Assembly: GCA_024641725.1 (NCBI GenBank)
Contig: JAHECM010000081.1
Location: forward strand, 1 to 9,288
Length of the DNA stretch: 9,288 bases
From: Limnohabitans sp.
Lineage (GTDB): Bacteria > Pseudomonadota > Gammaproteobacteria > Burkholderiales > Burkholderiaceae_C
Direction of reading: 5' to 3'
Under the pieces are notes generated by a model, which was given only the letters and a program-made list of their open reading frames with translations, searched no databases and was not told the origin of the DNA. Positions 1 to 6,688 of this stretch are shown piece after piece (the stretch's first letter is position 1; the number at the start of each line of letters is the position of its first letter). The position numbers and the translations under genes are program-made.

Positions 1-543
1 TACCCCACGCTGCTGCCCAGTGAGCCTATTTTCTTGGGCGAGGCGGTCATCACGCCCACGCAGATCATGATTTTGGTGGTCACGGCCGTGTCGCTGGCTT
101 TGCTGATGTGGCTGGTCAACGCCACCCGCCTTGGCCGCGCCATGCGCGCCACCGCCGAAAATCCCCGTGTGGCCGCCCTGATGGGCGTCAAGCCCGACAT
201 GGTGATCTCCGCCACCTTCATCATTGGCGCCATCTTGGCGGCCATTGCAGGCGTCATGTACGCGTCCAACTACGGCACAGCCCAGCACGCCATGGGCTTC
301 ACGCCCGGTCTCAAGGCGTTCACGGCGGCAGTGTTTGGTGGCATTGGCAATTTGTCCGGTGCCGTGGTCGGCGGCATTTTGCTGGGCCTGATCGAGTCGA
401 TCGGCTCAGGCTACATCGGCGACCTCACCGGCGGTGTGCTGGGCAGCCACTATGCCGACATCTTTGCGTTCATCGTGCTGATCATTGTGCTGACCCTGCG
501 CCCCTCGGGCCTGATGGGTGAGCGTGTGGCCGATCGGGCTTGA
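1..543 (+). CDS. livH: LivH, branched-chain amino-acid ABC transporter permease (5' truncated)
   Basis: The frame is open from base 1, so the start lies outside the window; the last 180 residues are visible and end at TGA 541-543. LivH is one of the two inner-membrane permeases of the HAAT importer for leucine, isoleucine and valine and pairs with LivM to form the channel. Visible hydrophobic segments are at about residues 22-40 (ILVVTAVSLALLMWLV), 70-87, 105-125 and 151-167 of the fragment. Between the first two lies the EAA-like cytoplasmic loop (GRAMRATAENPRVAALMGV), which docks on the ATPases. The C-terminal RPSGLMGER is usual for LivH. The stop codon overlaps the livM Shine-Dalgarno, so the genes are co-transcribed and probably coupled. 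Family assignment is firm; substrate specificity is inferred. Confidence 0.95.
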   Translation, partial: YPTLLPSEPIFLGEAVITPTQIMILVVTAVSLALLMWLVNATRLGRAMRATAENPRVAALMGVKPDMVISATFIIGAILAAIAGVMYASNYGTAQHAMGFTPGLKAFTAAVFGGIGNLSGAVVGGILLGLIESIGSGYIGDLTGGVLGSHYADIFAFIVLIIVLTLRPSGLMGERVADRA

Positions 544-553
544 GGAGTTGCAT

Positions 554-1645
554 ATGAAACTGAATAAAAACCTCCAATATGTGTTGCTGGGCGCCGCGCT
601 GCTGGTGCTGCCTTTTGCCCTGCAAGGCCTGGGCAACGCTTGGGTGCGCATTGCCGACATGGCTTTGCTTTATGTGTTGCTGGCGCTGGGCCTGAACATC
701 GTGGTGGGCTACGCTGGGCTGCTGGACCTGGGCTATGTGGCCTTCTTTGCGGTGGGTGCCTACATGTACGGCTTGTTGGCCTCGCCGCACTTGACCGACA
801 CGTTTCCGGCCATTGCGGCCATGTTTCCGGGCGGACTGCATTTGCCTTTGTTGGTGATCGTGCCGCTGAGCGCGGCCGTGGCAGGTCTGTTCGGCATGTT
901 GCTGGGTGCGCCCACCCTCAAGCTGCGGGGCGACTACCTGGCCATCGTCACCCTGGGCTTTGGTGAAATCATCCGTGTGTTCATGAACAACCTGGACCAG
1001 CCGATCAACATCACCAACGGCCCCAAAGGCATCGACATGATCGATTCGGTCTCGATCTTGGGCTGGAGCCTGAGCAAAAAGCTGACCATCGGCAGCCTTG
1101 AAGTGGCCTCGGTCACGCTCTACTACTACCTCTTCTTGGGGCTGGTGCTGCTGAGCGTCTTGATTTCTCACCGCTTGCAGTTTTCCCGCATGGGCCGCGC
1201 CTGGATGGCGATCCGCGAAGACGAAATCGCCGCCAAGGCCATGGGGCTGAACACCCGCAACCTCAAACTGCTGGCGTTCGGCATGGGGGCCTCGTTTGGT
1301 GGGGTTTCTGGGGCCATGTTTGCGGGCTTTCAGGGCTTTGTATCCCCGGAATCTTTCAGCCTCATGGAGTCGGTCATGATCGTTGCCATGGTGGTGCTCG
1401 GCGGCTTGGGGCACTTGCCCGGGGTCATTTTGGGTGCCGTGCTTCTGTCGGCTTTGCCCGAGGTGCTGCGCTATGTGGCGGGTCCCTTGCAAGCCCTCAC
1501 CGATGGCCGTTTGGACGCGTCCATCTTGCGCCAACTCTTGATCGCGCTGGCCATGATCATCGTCATGCTGCTGCGCCCCCGTGGTTTGTGGCCCTCACCA
1601 GAACACGGCAAAAGCCTCAAAACCAACAAGGGGAGCGCTGCATGA
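554..1645 (+). CDS. livM: LivM, branched-chain amino-acid ABC transporter permease
   Basis: A 363-residue inner-membrane permease, partner of LivH. The start is ATG 554, chosen because GAGGAG at 542-547 lies 6 nt upstream; an earlier in-frame codon at 518 would run into livH and has no such site. Hydrophobic segments are visible at about residues 9-25, 35-55, 60-76, 97-118, 188-205, 238-260, 273-303 and 326-341. The family signature is present: the N-terminal region ALGLNIVVGYAGLLDLGYVAFFAVGAY (44-70), the LKLRGDYLAIVTLGFGEIIR stretch (122-141), and the EAA-like coupling loop GRAWMAIREDEIAAKAMG (214-231). The C-terminal LLRPRGLWP is typical. Its stop codon overlaps the livG start by four bases (ATGA), a classic translational-coupling junction. 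Function by homology is very secure; the transported amino acid is not visible. Confidence 0.96.
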   Translation: MKLNKNLQYVLLGAALLVLPFALQGLGNAWVRIADMALLYVLLALGLNIVVGYAGLLDLGYVAFFAVGAYMYGLLASPHLTDTFPAIAAMFPGGLHLPLLVIVPLSAAVAGLFGMLLGAPTLKLRGDYLAIVTLGFGEIIRVFMNNLDQPINITNGPKGIDMIDSVSILGWSLSKKLTIGSLEVASVTLYYYLFLGLVLLSVLISHRLQFSRMGRAWMAIREDEIAAKAMGLNTRNLKLLAFGMGASFGGVSGAMFAGFQGFVSPESFSLMESVMIVAMVVLGGLGHLPGVILGAVLLSALPEVLRYVAGPLQALTDGRLDASILRQLLIALAMIIVMLLRPRGLWPSPEHGKSLKTNKGSAA

Positions 1646-2412
1646 CCGACACCGTGCTCAAAGTCGCCGGTATTTCCAAGCGTTTTGGCGGCCTGCAAGC
1701 GCTCACCGACGTAGGCATCACCATCCAGCGTGGCCAGGTCTATGGCCTGATCGGCCCCAACGGCGCTGGCAAGACCACCTTCTTCAACGTGATCACTGGG
1801 CTGTACACGCCCGACACCGGCAGTTTTGAGCTGGCAGGCAAGCCCTACCAGCCCACCGCTGTGCACGAGGTGGCCAAGGCCGGCATTGCCCGCACCTTCC
1901 AAAACATCCGTTTGTTCTCTGAAATGACGGCCCTTGAAAACGTCATGGTGGGGCGTCACGTCCGCACCCATTCGGGCTTGCTCGGAGCCATCTTCCGAAC
2001 CCCCGCCTTCAAGGCCGAAGAAGCGGCCATTGCCGCACGCGCCCAAGCGCTGCTGGACTACGTGGGCATTGGCAAATACGCCGACTACCGCGCCCGCACT
2101 CTGTCTTATGGCGACCAGCGTCGCCTGGAAATCGCCCGTGCCCTGGCCACCGACCCGCAGCTCATTGCGCTGGACGAGCCCGCCGCTGGCATGAACGCCA
2201 CCGAAAAGGTGCAGCTGCGCGAGCTGATCGACCGCATCCGCCAAGACAACCGCACCATCTTGCTGATCGAGCACGACGTCAAGCTCGTCATGGGCCTGTG
2301 TGACCGCGTCACGGTGCTGGACTACGGCAAGCAGATTGCCGAAGGCACGCCCGCCGATGTTCAGAAGAACGACAAAGTGATTGAAGCCTATCTGGGCACC
2401 GGAGGACACTGA
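1642..2412 (+). CDS. livG: LivG, branched-chain amino-acid ABC transporter ATPase
   Basis: A 256-residue cytoplasmic ATP-binding subunit that drives the LivHM channel. The start is ATG 1642, overlapping the livM stop, with AAGGGGAG (1628-1635) 6 nt upstream. Motifs in order: Walker A GPNGAGKT (38-45), Q-loop Gln87 in RTFQN, signature LSYGDQ (154-159), Walker B LIALDEP (174-180, Asp178 and Glu179), D-loop-like AAGMN (181-185) and H-loop His211 in IEHD. The C-terminal VIEAYLG is the LivG-family tail. The signature departs from LSGGQ in the way LivG proteins do (a Tyr at the third position), and here also carries Asp158 where E. coli LivG has Gln. A 1-nt gap to livF implies coupled, roughly equimolar expression of the two ATPases. 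Confidence 0.97.
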   Translation: MTDTVLKVAGISKRFGGLQALTDVGITIQRGQVYGLIGPNGAGKTTFFNVITGLYTPDTGSFELAGKPYQPTAVHEVAKAGIARTFQNIRLFSEMTALENVMVGRHVRTHSGLLGAIFRTPAFKAEEAAIAARAQALLDYVGIGKYADYRARTLSYGDQRRLEIARALATDPQLIALDEPAAGMNATEKVQLRELIDRIRQDNRTILLIEHDVKLVMGLCDRVTVLDYGKQIAEGTPADVQKNDKVIEAYLGTGGH

Positions 2413-2413
2413 C

Positions 2414-3130
2414 ATGGCACAGACTCTTTTGAAAGTCCAAGGCCTGCAAGTGGCTTACGGTGGCATTCAGGCCGTCAAGGGCGTGGACCTGGAAGTGCGC
2501 GAAGGCGAGTTGGTGTCCTTGATCGGCTCCAACGGTGCGGGCAAAACCACCACCATGAAAGCCATCACGGGCACCCAGGCCATGCAGGCAGGTGACATCG
2601 AATACTTGGGCCAGAGCATCCAGGGCCAGGGCCCTTGGGACTTGGTCAAACAAGGCCTGGCCATGGTGCCCGAAGGCCGAGGCGTGTTCACCCGCATGAC
2701 CATCATCGAAAACCTGCAAATGGGCGCGTACATCCGCTCAGACGCGGCAGGTATTGCCGACGACATGGAAAAGATGCTGGATCTGTTTCCGCGCTTGCGC
2801 GAACGCAAAGACCAGCTGGCTGGCACCATGTCCGGGGGCGAGCAGCAAATGCTGGCCATGGCCCGGGCTTTGATGTCGCGCCCCAAAGTACTGCTTTTGG
2901 ACGAACCCTCCATGGGCCTGTCGCCCATCATGGTGGACAAGATTTTTGAAGTTGTGAAAGACGTCTATGCCCAGGGCGTGACGGTGCTTTTGGTCGAGCA
3001 AAACGCCAGCCGTGCCCTGGCCATTGCCGACCGGGGCTATGTGATGGACTCTGGCCTCATCACCATGAGCGGTGTGGGCAAAGACATGCTTGAAGACCCC
3101 AAGGTGCGCGCAGCGTATTTGGGGGAATGA
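2414..3130 (+). CDS. livF: LivF, branched-chain amino-acid ABC transporter ATPase
   Basis: A 238-residue ATPase that forms a heterodimer with LivG beneath LivHM. The start is ATG 2414, with GGAGG at 2401-2405 lying 8 nt upstream inside the end of livG. Motifs: Walker A GSNGAGKT (38-45), MVPEGRGVF (84-92) where other ABC ATPases carry the Q-loop, canonical signature MSGGEQQ (139-145), Walker B VLLLDEPS (159-166, Asp163 and Glu164), and VEQN (194-197), so Gln196 replaces the H-loop histidine. VPEGR and VEQN are LivF-family hallmarks and separate it cleanly from LivG. The C-terminal VRAAYLGE is also typical. The gene is followed by 97 nt with no convincing terminator before livK, so read-through into livK is likely. 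Confidence 0.97.
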   Translation: MAQTLLKVQGLQVAYGGIQAVKGVDLEVREGELVSLIGSNGAGKTTTMKAITGTQAMQAGDIEYLGQSIQGQGPWDLVKQGLAMVPEGRGVFTRMTIIENLQMGAYIRSDAAGIADDMEKMLDLFPRLRERKDQLAGTMSGGEQQMLAMARALMSRPKVLLLDEPSMGLSPIMVDKIFEVVKDVYAQGVTVLLVEQNASRALAIADRGYVMDSGLITMSGVGKDMLEDPKVRAAYLGE

Positions 3131-3133
3131 TTT

Positions 3134-3202
3134 AACAGGGCTTTTCCGGTGAGCGCCTTGCCCGGGTACTGACATGGGACTTCCTGTTTCAGAACACTCA
3201 CC
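3134..3202 (+). other. Interleaved inverted repeats in the livF-livK gap
   Basis: The 97-nt gap 3131-3227 contains two pairs of complementary hexamers in interlaced order: AACAGG (3134-3139) with CCTGTT (3183-3188), and GGTGAG (3148-3153) with CTCACC (3197-3202). In RNA these could form one or the other helix, or a pseudoknot-like fold, just ahead of the livK Shine-Dalgarno (AGGAGA, 3215-3220). Each match is only 6 bp, so chance is a serious alternative. No T-tract terminator and no good -35/-10 pair was seen here. The placement would suit separate tuning or mRNA stabilisation of livK, whose product is usually needed in excess over the membrane subunits; that is inference. Confidence 0.25.
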
Positions 3203-3227
3203 TTTTAACCATTCAGGAGATTCTTTG

Positions 3228-4367
3228 ATGAAAATCACCATGAAACACGTTGCAGCTGCAGCATTGGCTTTGTGCGCTACCCACTCGATGGCTCAGGAAG
3301 TCATCAAAATCGGTCACGTTGGCCCCGTCAGCGGTGCGATTGCCCACTTGGGCAAGGACAACGAGAACGCCGCCATCTTGGCTGTGGAAGAGCTCAACGC
3401 CAAAGGCATCAAGATCGGTGGCAAAGCCGTCAAGTTTGAGCTGCTGGCTGAAGACGATGCAGGCGACCCCAAACAAGGCACCGCAGCGGCTCAAAAGCTG
3501 GTGGACTCCAAGGTCAACGGCGTGGTGGGGCACCTGAACTCGGGTACATCCATCCCTGCTTCCAAGATTTACAGCGAAGCGGGCATTCCCCAAATTTCGC
3601 CATCGGCCACCAACCCCAAGTTCACCCGCAACGGCTACAAAACCACCTTCCGTGTGGTGGCCGATGACGTGCACCTGGGCGGCACACTGGGCCGTTATGC
3701 CGTCAAAGAACTGAAGGGCAAATCCATTGCCGTCATCGACGACCGCACCGCTTACGGCCAGGGCGTGGCTGAAGAATTCGAAAAAGCCGTCAAAGCCTCC
3801 GGCGGCACGCTGGTGGGCCACGAGTTCACCAACGACAAAGCTTCTGACTTCATGGCCATTTTGACCACCCTGAAGGCCAAGAAGCCTGACGTCGTGTTCT
3901 TCGGTGGCATGGACGCCGTGGCCGGCCCCATGATGCGCCAGATGAAGTCGCTGGGCATCAACGCCAAGTTCATGGGCGGTGACGGCATTTGCTCGGGCGA
4001 GCTGGCCAAACTGGCCGGTGACGCCATGGCCGACGGCCAAGTGGTGTGCGCTGAAGCCGGTGGCGTGGAAGGCCAGCAGAAGAAAGGCATGGAAGACTTC
4101 TATGCCAAGTACAAAAAGCGCTTCAACTTGGACGTGCAGGTTTACGCCCCTTACGTGTATGACGCGGTCAACGTGATGGCCGACGCCATGGTGCGCGCCA
4201 AGTCGTCTGACCCCGCCAAGTACCTGCCTGAGCTGGCCAAAACCAGCGGCTACAAAGGCGTGACCGGCACCATCGCCTTTGACGCCAAAGGCGACATCAA
4301 AAACGGCGCACTGACCTTGTACACCTACAAGGCCGGCAAGCGCGACGCGATCGCTGTGGTTCGCTGA
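3228..4367 (+). CDS. livK: LivK/LivJ-type branched-chain amino-acid binding protein
   Basis: A 379-residue periplasmic solute-binding protein (type I fold, Leu/Ile/Val-binding family). The start is ATG 3228, with AGGAGA (3215-3220) 7 nt upstream; ATG 3240 is possible but worse placed. Residues 1-22 form a Sec signal peptide (MKITMK basic end, AAAALAL core, SMA cleavage before Gln23); Cys16 lies in no acceptable lipobox, so this is not a lipoprotein. The mature protein opens with IKIGHVGPVSG. The ligand-region motifs GHLNSGTSIPAS (101-112) and ISPSATNP (123-130) match the LivJ/LivK pattern GHLxSxxxxPAS and ISPxATNP. The cysteine pair known in E. coli LivJ is absent; the mature chain has only Cys255 and Cys274. 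Last gene of the liv operon, delivering substrate to LivHMGF. Exact ligand range is not readable. Confidence 0.95.
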   Translation: MKITMKHVAAAALALCATHSMAQEVIKIGHVGPVSGAIAHLGKDNENAAILAVEELNAKGIKIGGKAVKFELLAEDDAGDPKQGTAAAQKLVDSKVNGVVGHLNSGTSIPASKIYSEAGIPQISPSATNPKFTRNGYKTTFRVVADDVHLGGTLGRYAVKELKGKSIAVIDDRTAYGQGVAEEFEKAVKASGGTLVGHEFTNDKASDFMAILTTLKAKKPDVVFFGGMDAVAGPMMRQMKSLGINAKFMGGDGICSGELAKLAGDAMADGQVVCAEAGGVEGQQKKGMEDFYAKYKKRFNLDVQVYAPYVYDAVNVMADAMVRAKSSDPAKYLPELAKTSGYKGVTGTIAFDAKGDIKNGALTLYTYKAGKRDAIAVVR

Positions 4368-4374
4368 AGCCCTT

Positions 4375-4394
4375 GGGGCGCTTGACGGCGCCCC
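4375..4394 (+). other. GC-rich stem-loop after livK
   Basis: Seven base pairs, GGGGCGC (4375-4381) with GCGCCCC (4388-4394), around a 6-nt loop, starting 7 nt after the livK stop. No T-tract follows, so it is not a self-sufficient intrinsic terminator. It may protect the mRNA 3' end or act together with the true terminator 27 nt further on. Confidence 0.5.
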
Positions 4395-4420
4395 TGGTGT
4401 CTGCATGAACCATGACGAAG

Positions 4421-4441
4421 AAGCAGCTTCGGCTGCTTTTT
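4421..4441 (+). terminator. Rho-independent terminator of the liv operon
   Basis: Stem AAGCAGC (4421-4427) with GCTGCTT (4432-4438), 7 bp, closed by a UUCG tetraloop (4428-4431), followed by a run of five T (4437-4441). The loop and T-tract make this a convincing intrinsic terminator, 54 nt after the livK stop. It separates the liv operon from the porin gene, which therefore should have its own promoter. Confidence 0.8.
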
Positions 4442-4578
4442 GGGAGAAAGGCCACTCGGCTGTACAGCCCGTCCGAGCCACTGTGTGGCTGGAAGGGTAA
4501 AACTGCTTCGCAGTAGTGCTTTGTTCAACTCAAAGCCCAACAAGAAAATGTTCGGGCAATTTAATCAAGAGAAAATTT
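4442..4578 (+). promoter_or_regulatory. Porin upstream region with several dyads
   Basis: This 137-nt stretch lies between the liv terminator and the porin start and must hold the porin promoter and leader. It contains a perfect 12-bp palindrome GGCTGTACAGCC (4458-4469), flanked by the arms CTCGG (4455-4459) and CCGAG (4473-4477). A 6-bp hairpin AGCCAC/GTGGCT (4476-4481, 4485-4490) and a 5-bp hairpin ACTGC/GCAGT (4502-4506, 4510-4514) with a TTC loop follow. The palindrome could be an operator and the hairpins a structured 5' UTR; neither matches a motif I can name. I could not place a convincing -35/-10 pair: TTTAAT at 4560 is too close to the gene and has no -35 partner. No coding sequence is seen here. 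Confidence 0.5.
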
Positions 4579-5601
4579 ATGAAACTCAACACAAAAACAA
4601 TGGCAGCTCTGGCTGTGACTGCACTGCTTTCTGGCACTGCAATGGCTGAGACTGGTTTCACCTTCTACGGCCGTGCAAACGTGTCTGTGGAGCAGCAAAA
4701 AGTGGGTTCCGTTTCCGATGCAGTCATGGTTGACAACGCATCGCGTGCGGGTGTTCGTGCCAACCGCGATCTGGCCGATGGCATGTCCGTGGGTGCTGTG
4801 CTCGAAGCGGGTACCAACCTGACAAGTGGCTCTACCAAAACCAACAAGTTGTTTGCCCGTGAAGCCTCTGTGGCTTTGAATGGTGCTTTTGGTCAAGTCA
4901 AGCTGGGCCGTATGCCTGCTTCCGTGGCTTACTTCGCTACGGCTGACTATGTGAGCAACCACAACCATGACACAGGTACATCGTCGGACGCTCTGTACGA
5001 CTTTTTGGCCACTGGCAGCTTGTCCAATGCGGTTGCTTATGCCAGCCCCAAGATCGGTGATCTGAAACTTGAAGCGCAATACGGTTTGAAGAAAGCCACG
5101 GGTACAGGCACTGTGGATTCCACCAACGTGAACCCAATTGCGTTGGCCGCTAACTACGGCATGGGTCCATTGCAATTGGGCTTGGGCTATGAAAGCGCCC
5201 AAAATCCAACCACAACGGCTGCAGTTTCTGCCAGTCAAGTGACTGCCCGCGCCTTCTACGGCATGGGTGCTTTGGGCTTTGGCGGCTACGTCCAAAAATC
5301 TTCGGGTACCAACTTTGACCGTACAGCCTATCGTCTGTCGGCCATGTACACCATGGGTCAAAACGAGTTCCACCTGAACTTCGGTTCAGCGGGTAACCGT
5401 GCCAATGCCGCCAACACGGGTGCAACGCAATACACCGTGGCGTACAACTACAACTTGGACAAGCAAACCAAGGTCTATGCCATGTTGACGCAAGTCACCA
5501 ACAAATCGGGTGCTGGCTATAACCCCGGCGGTTTTGCTACATCTAACAGCAACGGTCAAGACCTGCGCTCTGTTGGTACTGGTATCCGCTACAACTTCTA
5601 A
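4579..5601 (+). CDS. Gram-negative outer-membrane porin (Omp32-like)
   Basis: A 340-residue precursor of a trimeric beta-barrel porin of the betaproteobacterial family that includes Delftia Omp32. The start is ATG 4579, chosen because a standard signal peptide follows directly; its Shine-Dalgarno (AAGAGA, 4567-4572, 6 nt away) is modest. The signal peptide spans residues 1-23, with an AMA cleavage site before Glu24. The mature part begins with the first strand TGFTFYGRANVSVEQQ, followed by alternating amphipathic strands and Gly/Asn/Thr-rich turns, including FGQVKLGRM where the family has FGxVxLGRQ. It ends GIRYNF: the terminal Phe is the BAM-recognition signal. The length is normal for the family. 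Codons are more T-ending (GCT, GGT, CGT) and A+T is higher than in the neighbours, consistent with a highly expressed gene rather than transfer. Pore selectivity cannot be read. Confidence 0.93.
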   Translation: MKLNTKTMAALAVTALLSGTAMAETGFTFYGRANVSVEQQKVGSVSDAVMVDNASRAGVRANRDLADGMSVGAVLEAGTNLTSGSTKTNKLFAREASVALNGAFGQVKLGRMPASVAYFATADYVSNHNHDTGTSSDALYDFLATGSLSNAVAYASPKIGDLKLEAQYGLKKATGTGTVDSTNVNPIALAANYGMGPLQLGLGYESAQNPTTTAAVSASQVTARAFYGMGALGFGGYVQKSSGTNFDRTAYRLSAMYTMGQNEFHLNFGSAGNRANAANTGATQYTVAYNYNLDKQTKVYAMLTQVTNKSGAGYNPGGFATSNSNGQDLRSVGTGIRYNF

Positions 5602-5607
5602 TGTCAG

Positions 5608-5625
5608 CAGGCAGCTTGCTGCTTG
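5608..5625 (+). other. Small hairpin just after the porin stop
   Basis: CAGGCAG (5608-5614) pairs with CTGCTTG (5619-5625) with one G-T wobble and a CTTG loop, six bases after the stop codon. No T-tract follows. It may stabilise the mRNA end ahead of the main terminator, or be incidental. Confidence 0.35.
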
Positions 5626-5639
5626 AACCTTAGAAAATA

Positions 5640-5673
5640 AAAAAACCCACCGTGGCAACACGGTGGGTTTTTT
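5640..5673. terminator. Bidirectional terminator between the porin and TctC genes
   Basis: CCCACCGTG (5646-5654) and CACGGTGGG (5659-5667) form a perfect 9-bp stem with a GCAA (GNRA-type) loop, extended by A-tract/T-tract pairing to about 15 bp (5640-5673). Six T follow on the plus strand; seven A at 5639-5645 provide a T7 tail on the minus strand. It lies 38 nt after the porin stop and 21 nt past the end of the convergent receptor gene, so it can end both transcripts. Confidence 0.93.
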
Positions 5674-5694
5674 GTTGGGGGTGTCGGCCTCGGC

Positions 5695-6660
5695 TCAGTC
5701 CACCCGCGCTCCACTGGCCTTGACCACGCTTTCGTAGCGGGCCAGTTCTTTTTTCATGAAGGCCCCAAATTGCTCGGGCGAGCTGGCCACGGGCTCGGCC
5801 ATGAGCTGGGCAAAGCGGCTGCGGGTTTCGGGCGCTTGCAATGCCGTGGCAAAGGCTTTGTGCAGGCGCTCCACCACTTCTTGGGGCGTACCTGCTGGGG
5901 CGACTAAGCCCCACCAGGTGTCAATCTCGAAGCCTTTGAGGGTTTCGCCCATCGCGGGAATTTCGGGCAGCGCGCTGCTGCGCTGCGCGGTGGTGACGGC
6001 CAGCGCCTTGAGCTTGCCGGCTTTGATGTTGGCCGAGGCCGTGGCCAAGTTGTCAAAGTTGAAGTCCACCTGCCCCGACAACAAGGCCAGCTGCGCTGGG
6101 TTGCCGCCGTTGTAGGGGATGTGCACTGCAAAAATGCCTGCTGCCTTTTTGAACATCTCGCCGGCCAAGTGCCCCGCGCTGCCGTTGCCGCCCGAGCCAA
6201 AGTTCAGGCGTCCCGGATTGGCCTTGGCATAAGCAATCAAATCGGCGAGGGTCTGGATCTTCAGGCGCTGTGCGGTGTCGGCGTTCATCACCAGCACATT
6301 GGGCACGCGCACCATTTGGGTGATGGGCGCAAAGTCGCGGCTGGCGTCATACGGCATCTTGGCGAACAGCCAAGGGTTGATGGCGTGCGTAGCCACGGCG
6401 GCCAGGCCCAGCGTATAGCCGTCGGGCACGGCTTTGGCCACCAGGTCCACGCCCAAGTTGCCACCCGCGCCGGGTTTGTTCTCAATGATCACTGTGCCCA
6501 GGCTGTCTTTGACCCGCTCGGCCAAGACCCGCGCCGTCACATCCAAGGGGCCGCCAGCGGCATAGGGCACGATGATGCGGATGGGCTTGCCCTGCGCCCA
6601 CGCGGGGGCACTGAGCGCGAGCGATGCGGCGACAAATTGGCGGCGGGTCATGGGCGTCAT
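5695..6660 (-). CDS. Bug/TctC-family tripartite tricarboxylate receptor
   Basis: A 321-residue periplasmic solute receptor of the Bug (TctC) family, very abundant in Burkholderiales, which binds small carboxylates for a TctAB membrane pair or for sensing. The start is ATG at 6660, because AGGAG (plus-strand CTCCT, 6668-6672) lies 7 nt upstream; ATG at 6651 (318 residues) is a weaker choice. The N-terminus has a twin-arginine motif TRRQFVA (5-11), a hydrophobic stretch and an AWA cleavage site before Gln23, so Tat export is likely. Family motifs: PIRIIVPYAAGGPLDVTAR (26-44), IENKPGAGGNLG (59-70), PDGYTL (79-84), NFGSGGNGSAGHLAGEMF (153-170) and HIPYNGGNPA (180-189). It lies 28 nt after the reductase gene and is probably co-transcribed. 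No tctA or tctB is nearby, as for most Bug proteins. The ligand is unknown. Confidence 0.92.
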   Translation of the reverse strand: MTPMTRRQFVAASLALSAPAWAQGKPIRIIVPYAAGGPLDVTARVLAERVKDSLGTVIIENKPGAGGNLGVDLVAKAVPDGYTLGLAAVATHAINPWLFAKMPYDASRDFAPITQMVRVPNVLVMNADTAQRLKIQTLADLIAYAKANPGRLNFGSGGNGSAGHLAGEMFKKAAGIFAVHIPYNGGNPAQLALLSGQVDFNFDNLATASANIKAGKLKALAVTTAQRSSALPEIPAMGETLKGFEIDTWWGLVAPAGTPQEVVERLHKAFATALQAPETRSRFAQLMAEPVASSPEQFGAFMKKELARYESVVKASGARVD

Positions 6661-6688
6661 GTGCGGGCTCCTGGTGTGCGTCTGTGCA

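Noticed and set aside
482..1534. A 350-codon open frame on the minus strand opposite livM
   Set aside because: Its Gln/His-rich composition is that of an antisense shadow of hydrophobic codons; there is no family motif, and it overlaps a certain gene over its whole length.
1471..2415. A 314-codon minus-strand frame opposite the end of livM and livG
   Set aside because: It spans the livM-livG junction and matches no family; it is a shadow of the real frames.
3213..4481. A 422-codon open frame on the minus strand opposite livK
   Set aside because: It mirrors the real livK frame in a high-GC gene, has no recognisable domain, is rich in His/Gly/Val as expected from reverse-complemented codons, and runs through the livK terminator.
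4521..4565. Possible porin promoter elements TTGTTC (4521) with GAAAAT (4544), and TTTAAT (4560)
   Set aside because: The first pair matches the consensus at only 3 of 6 and 4 of 6 positions. The second would leave a 5' leader of only a few bases and has no -35 partner.
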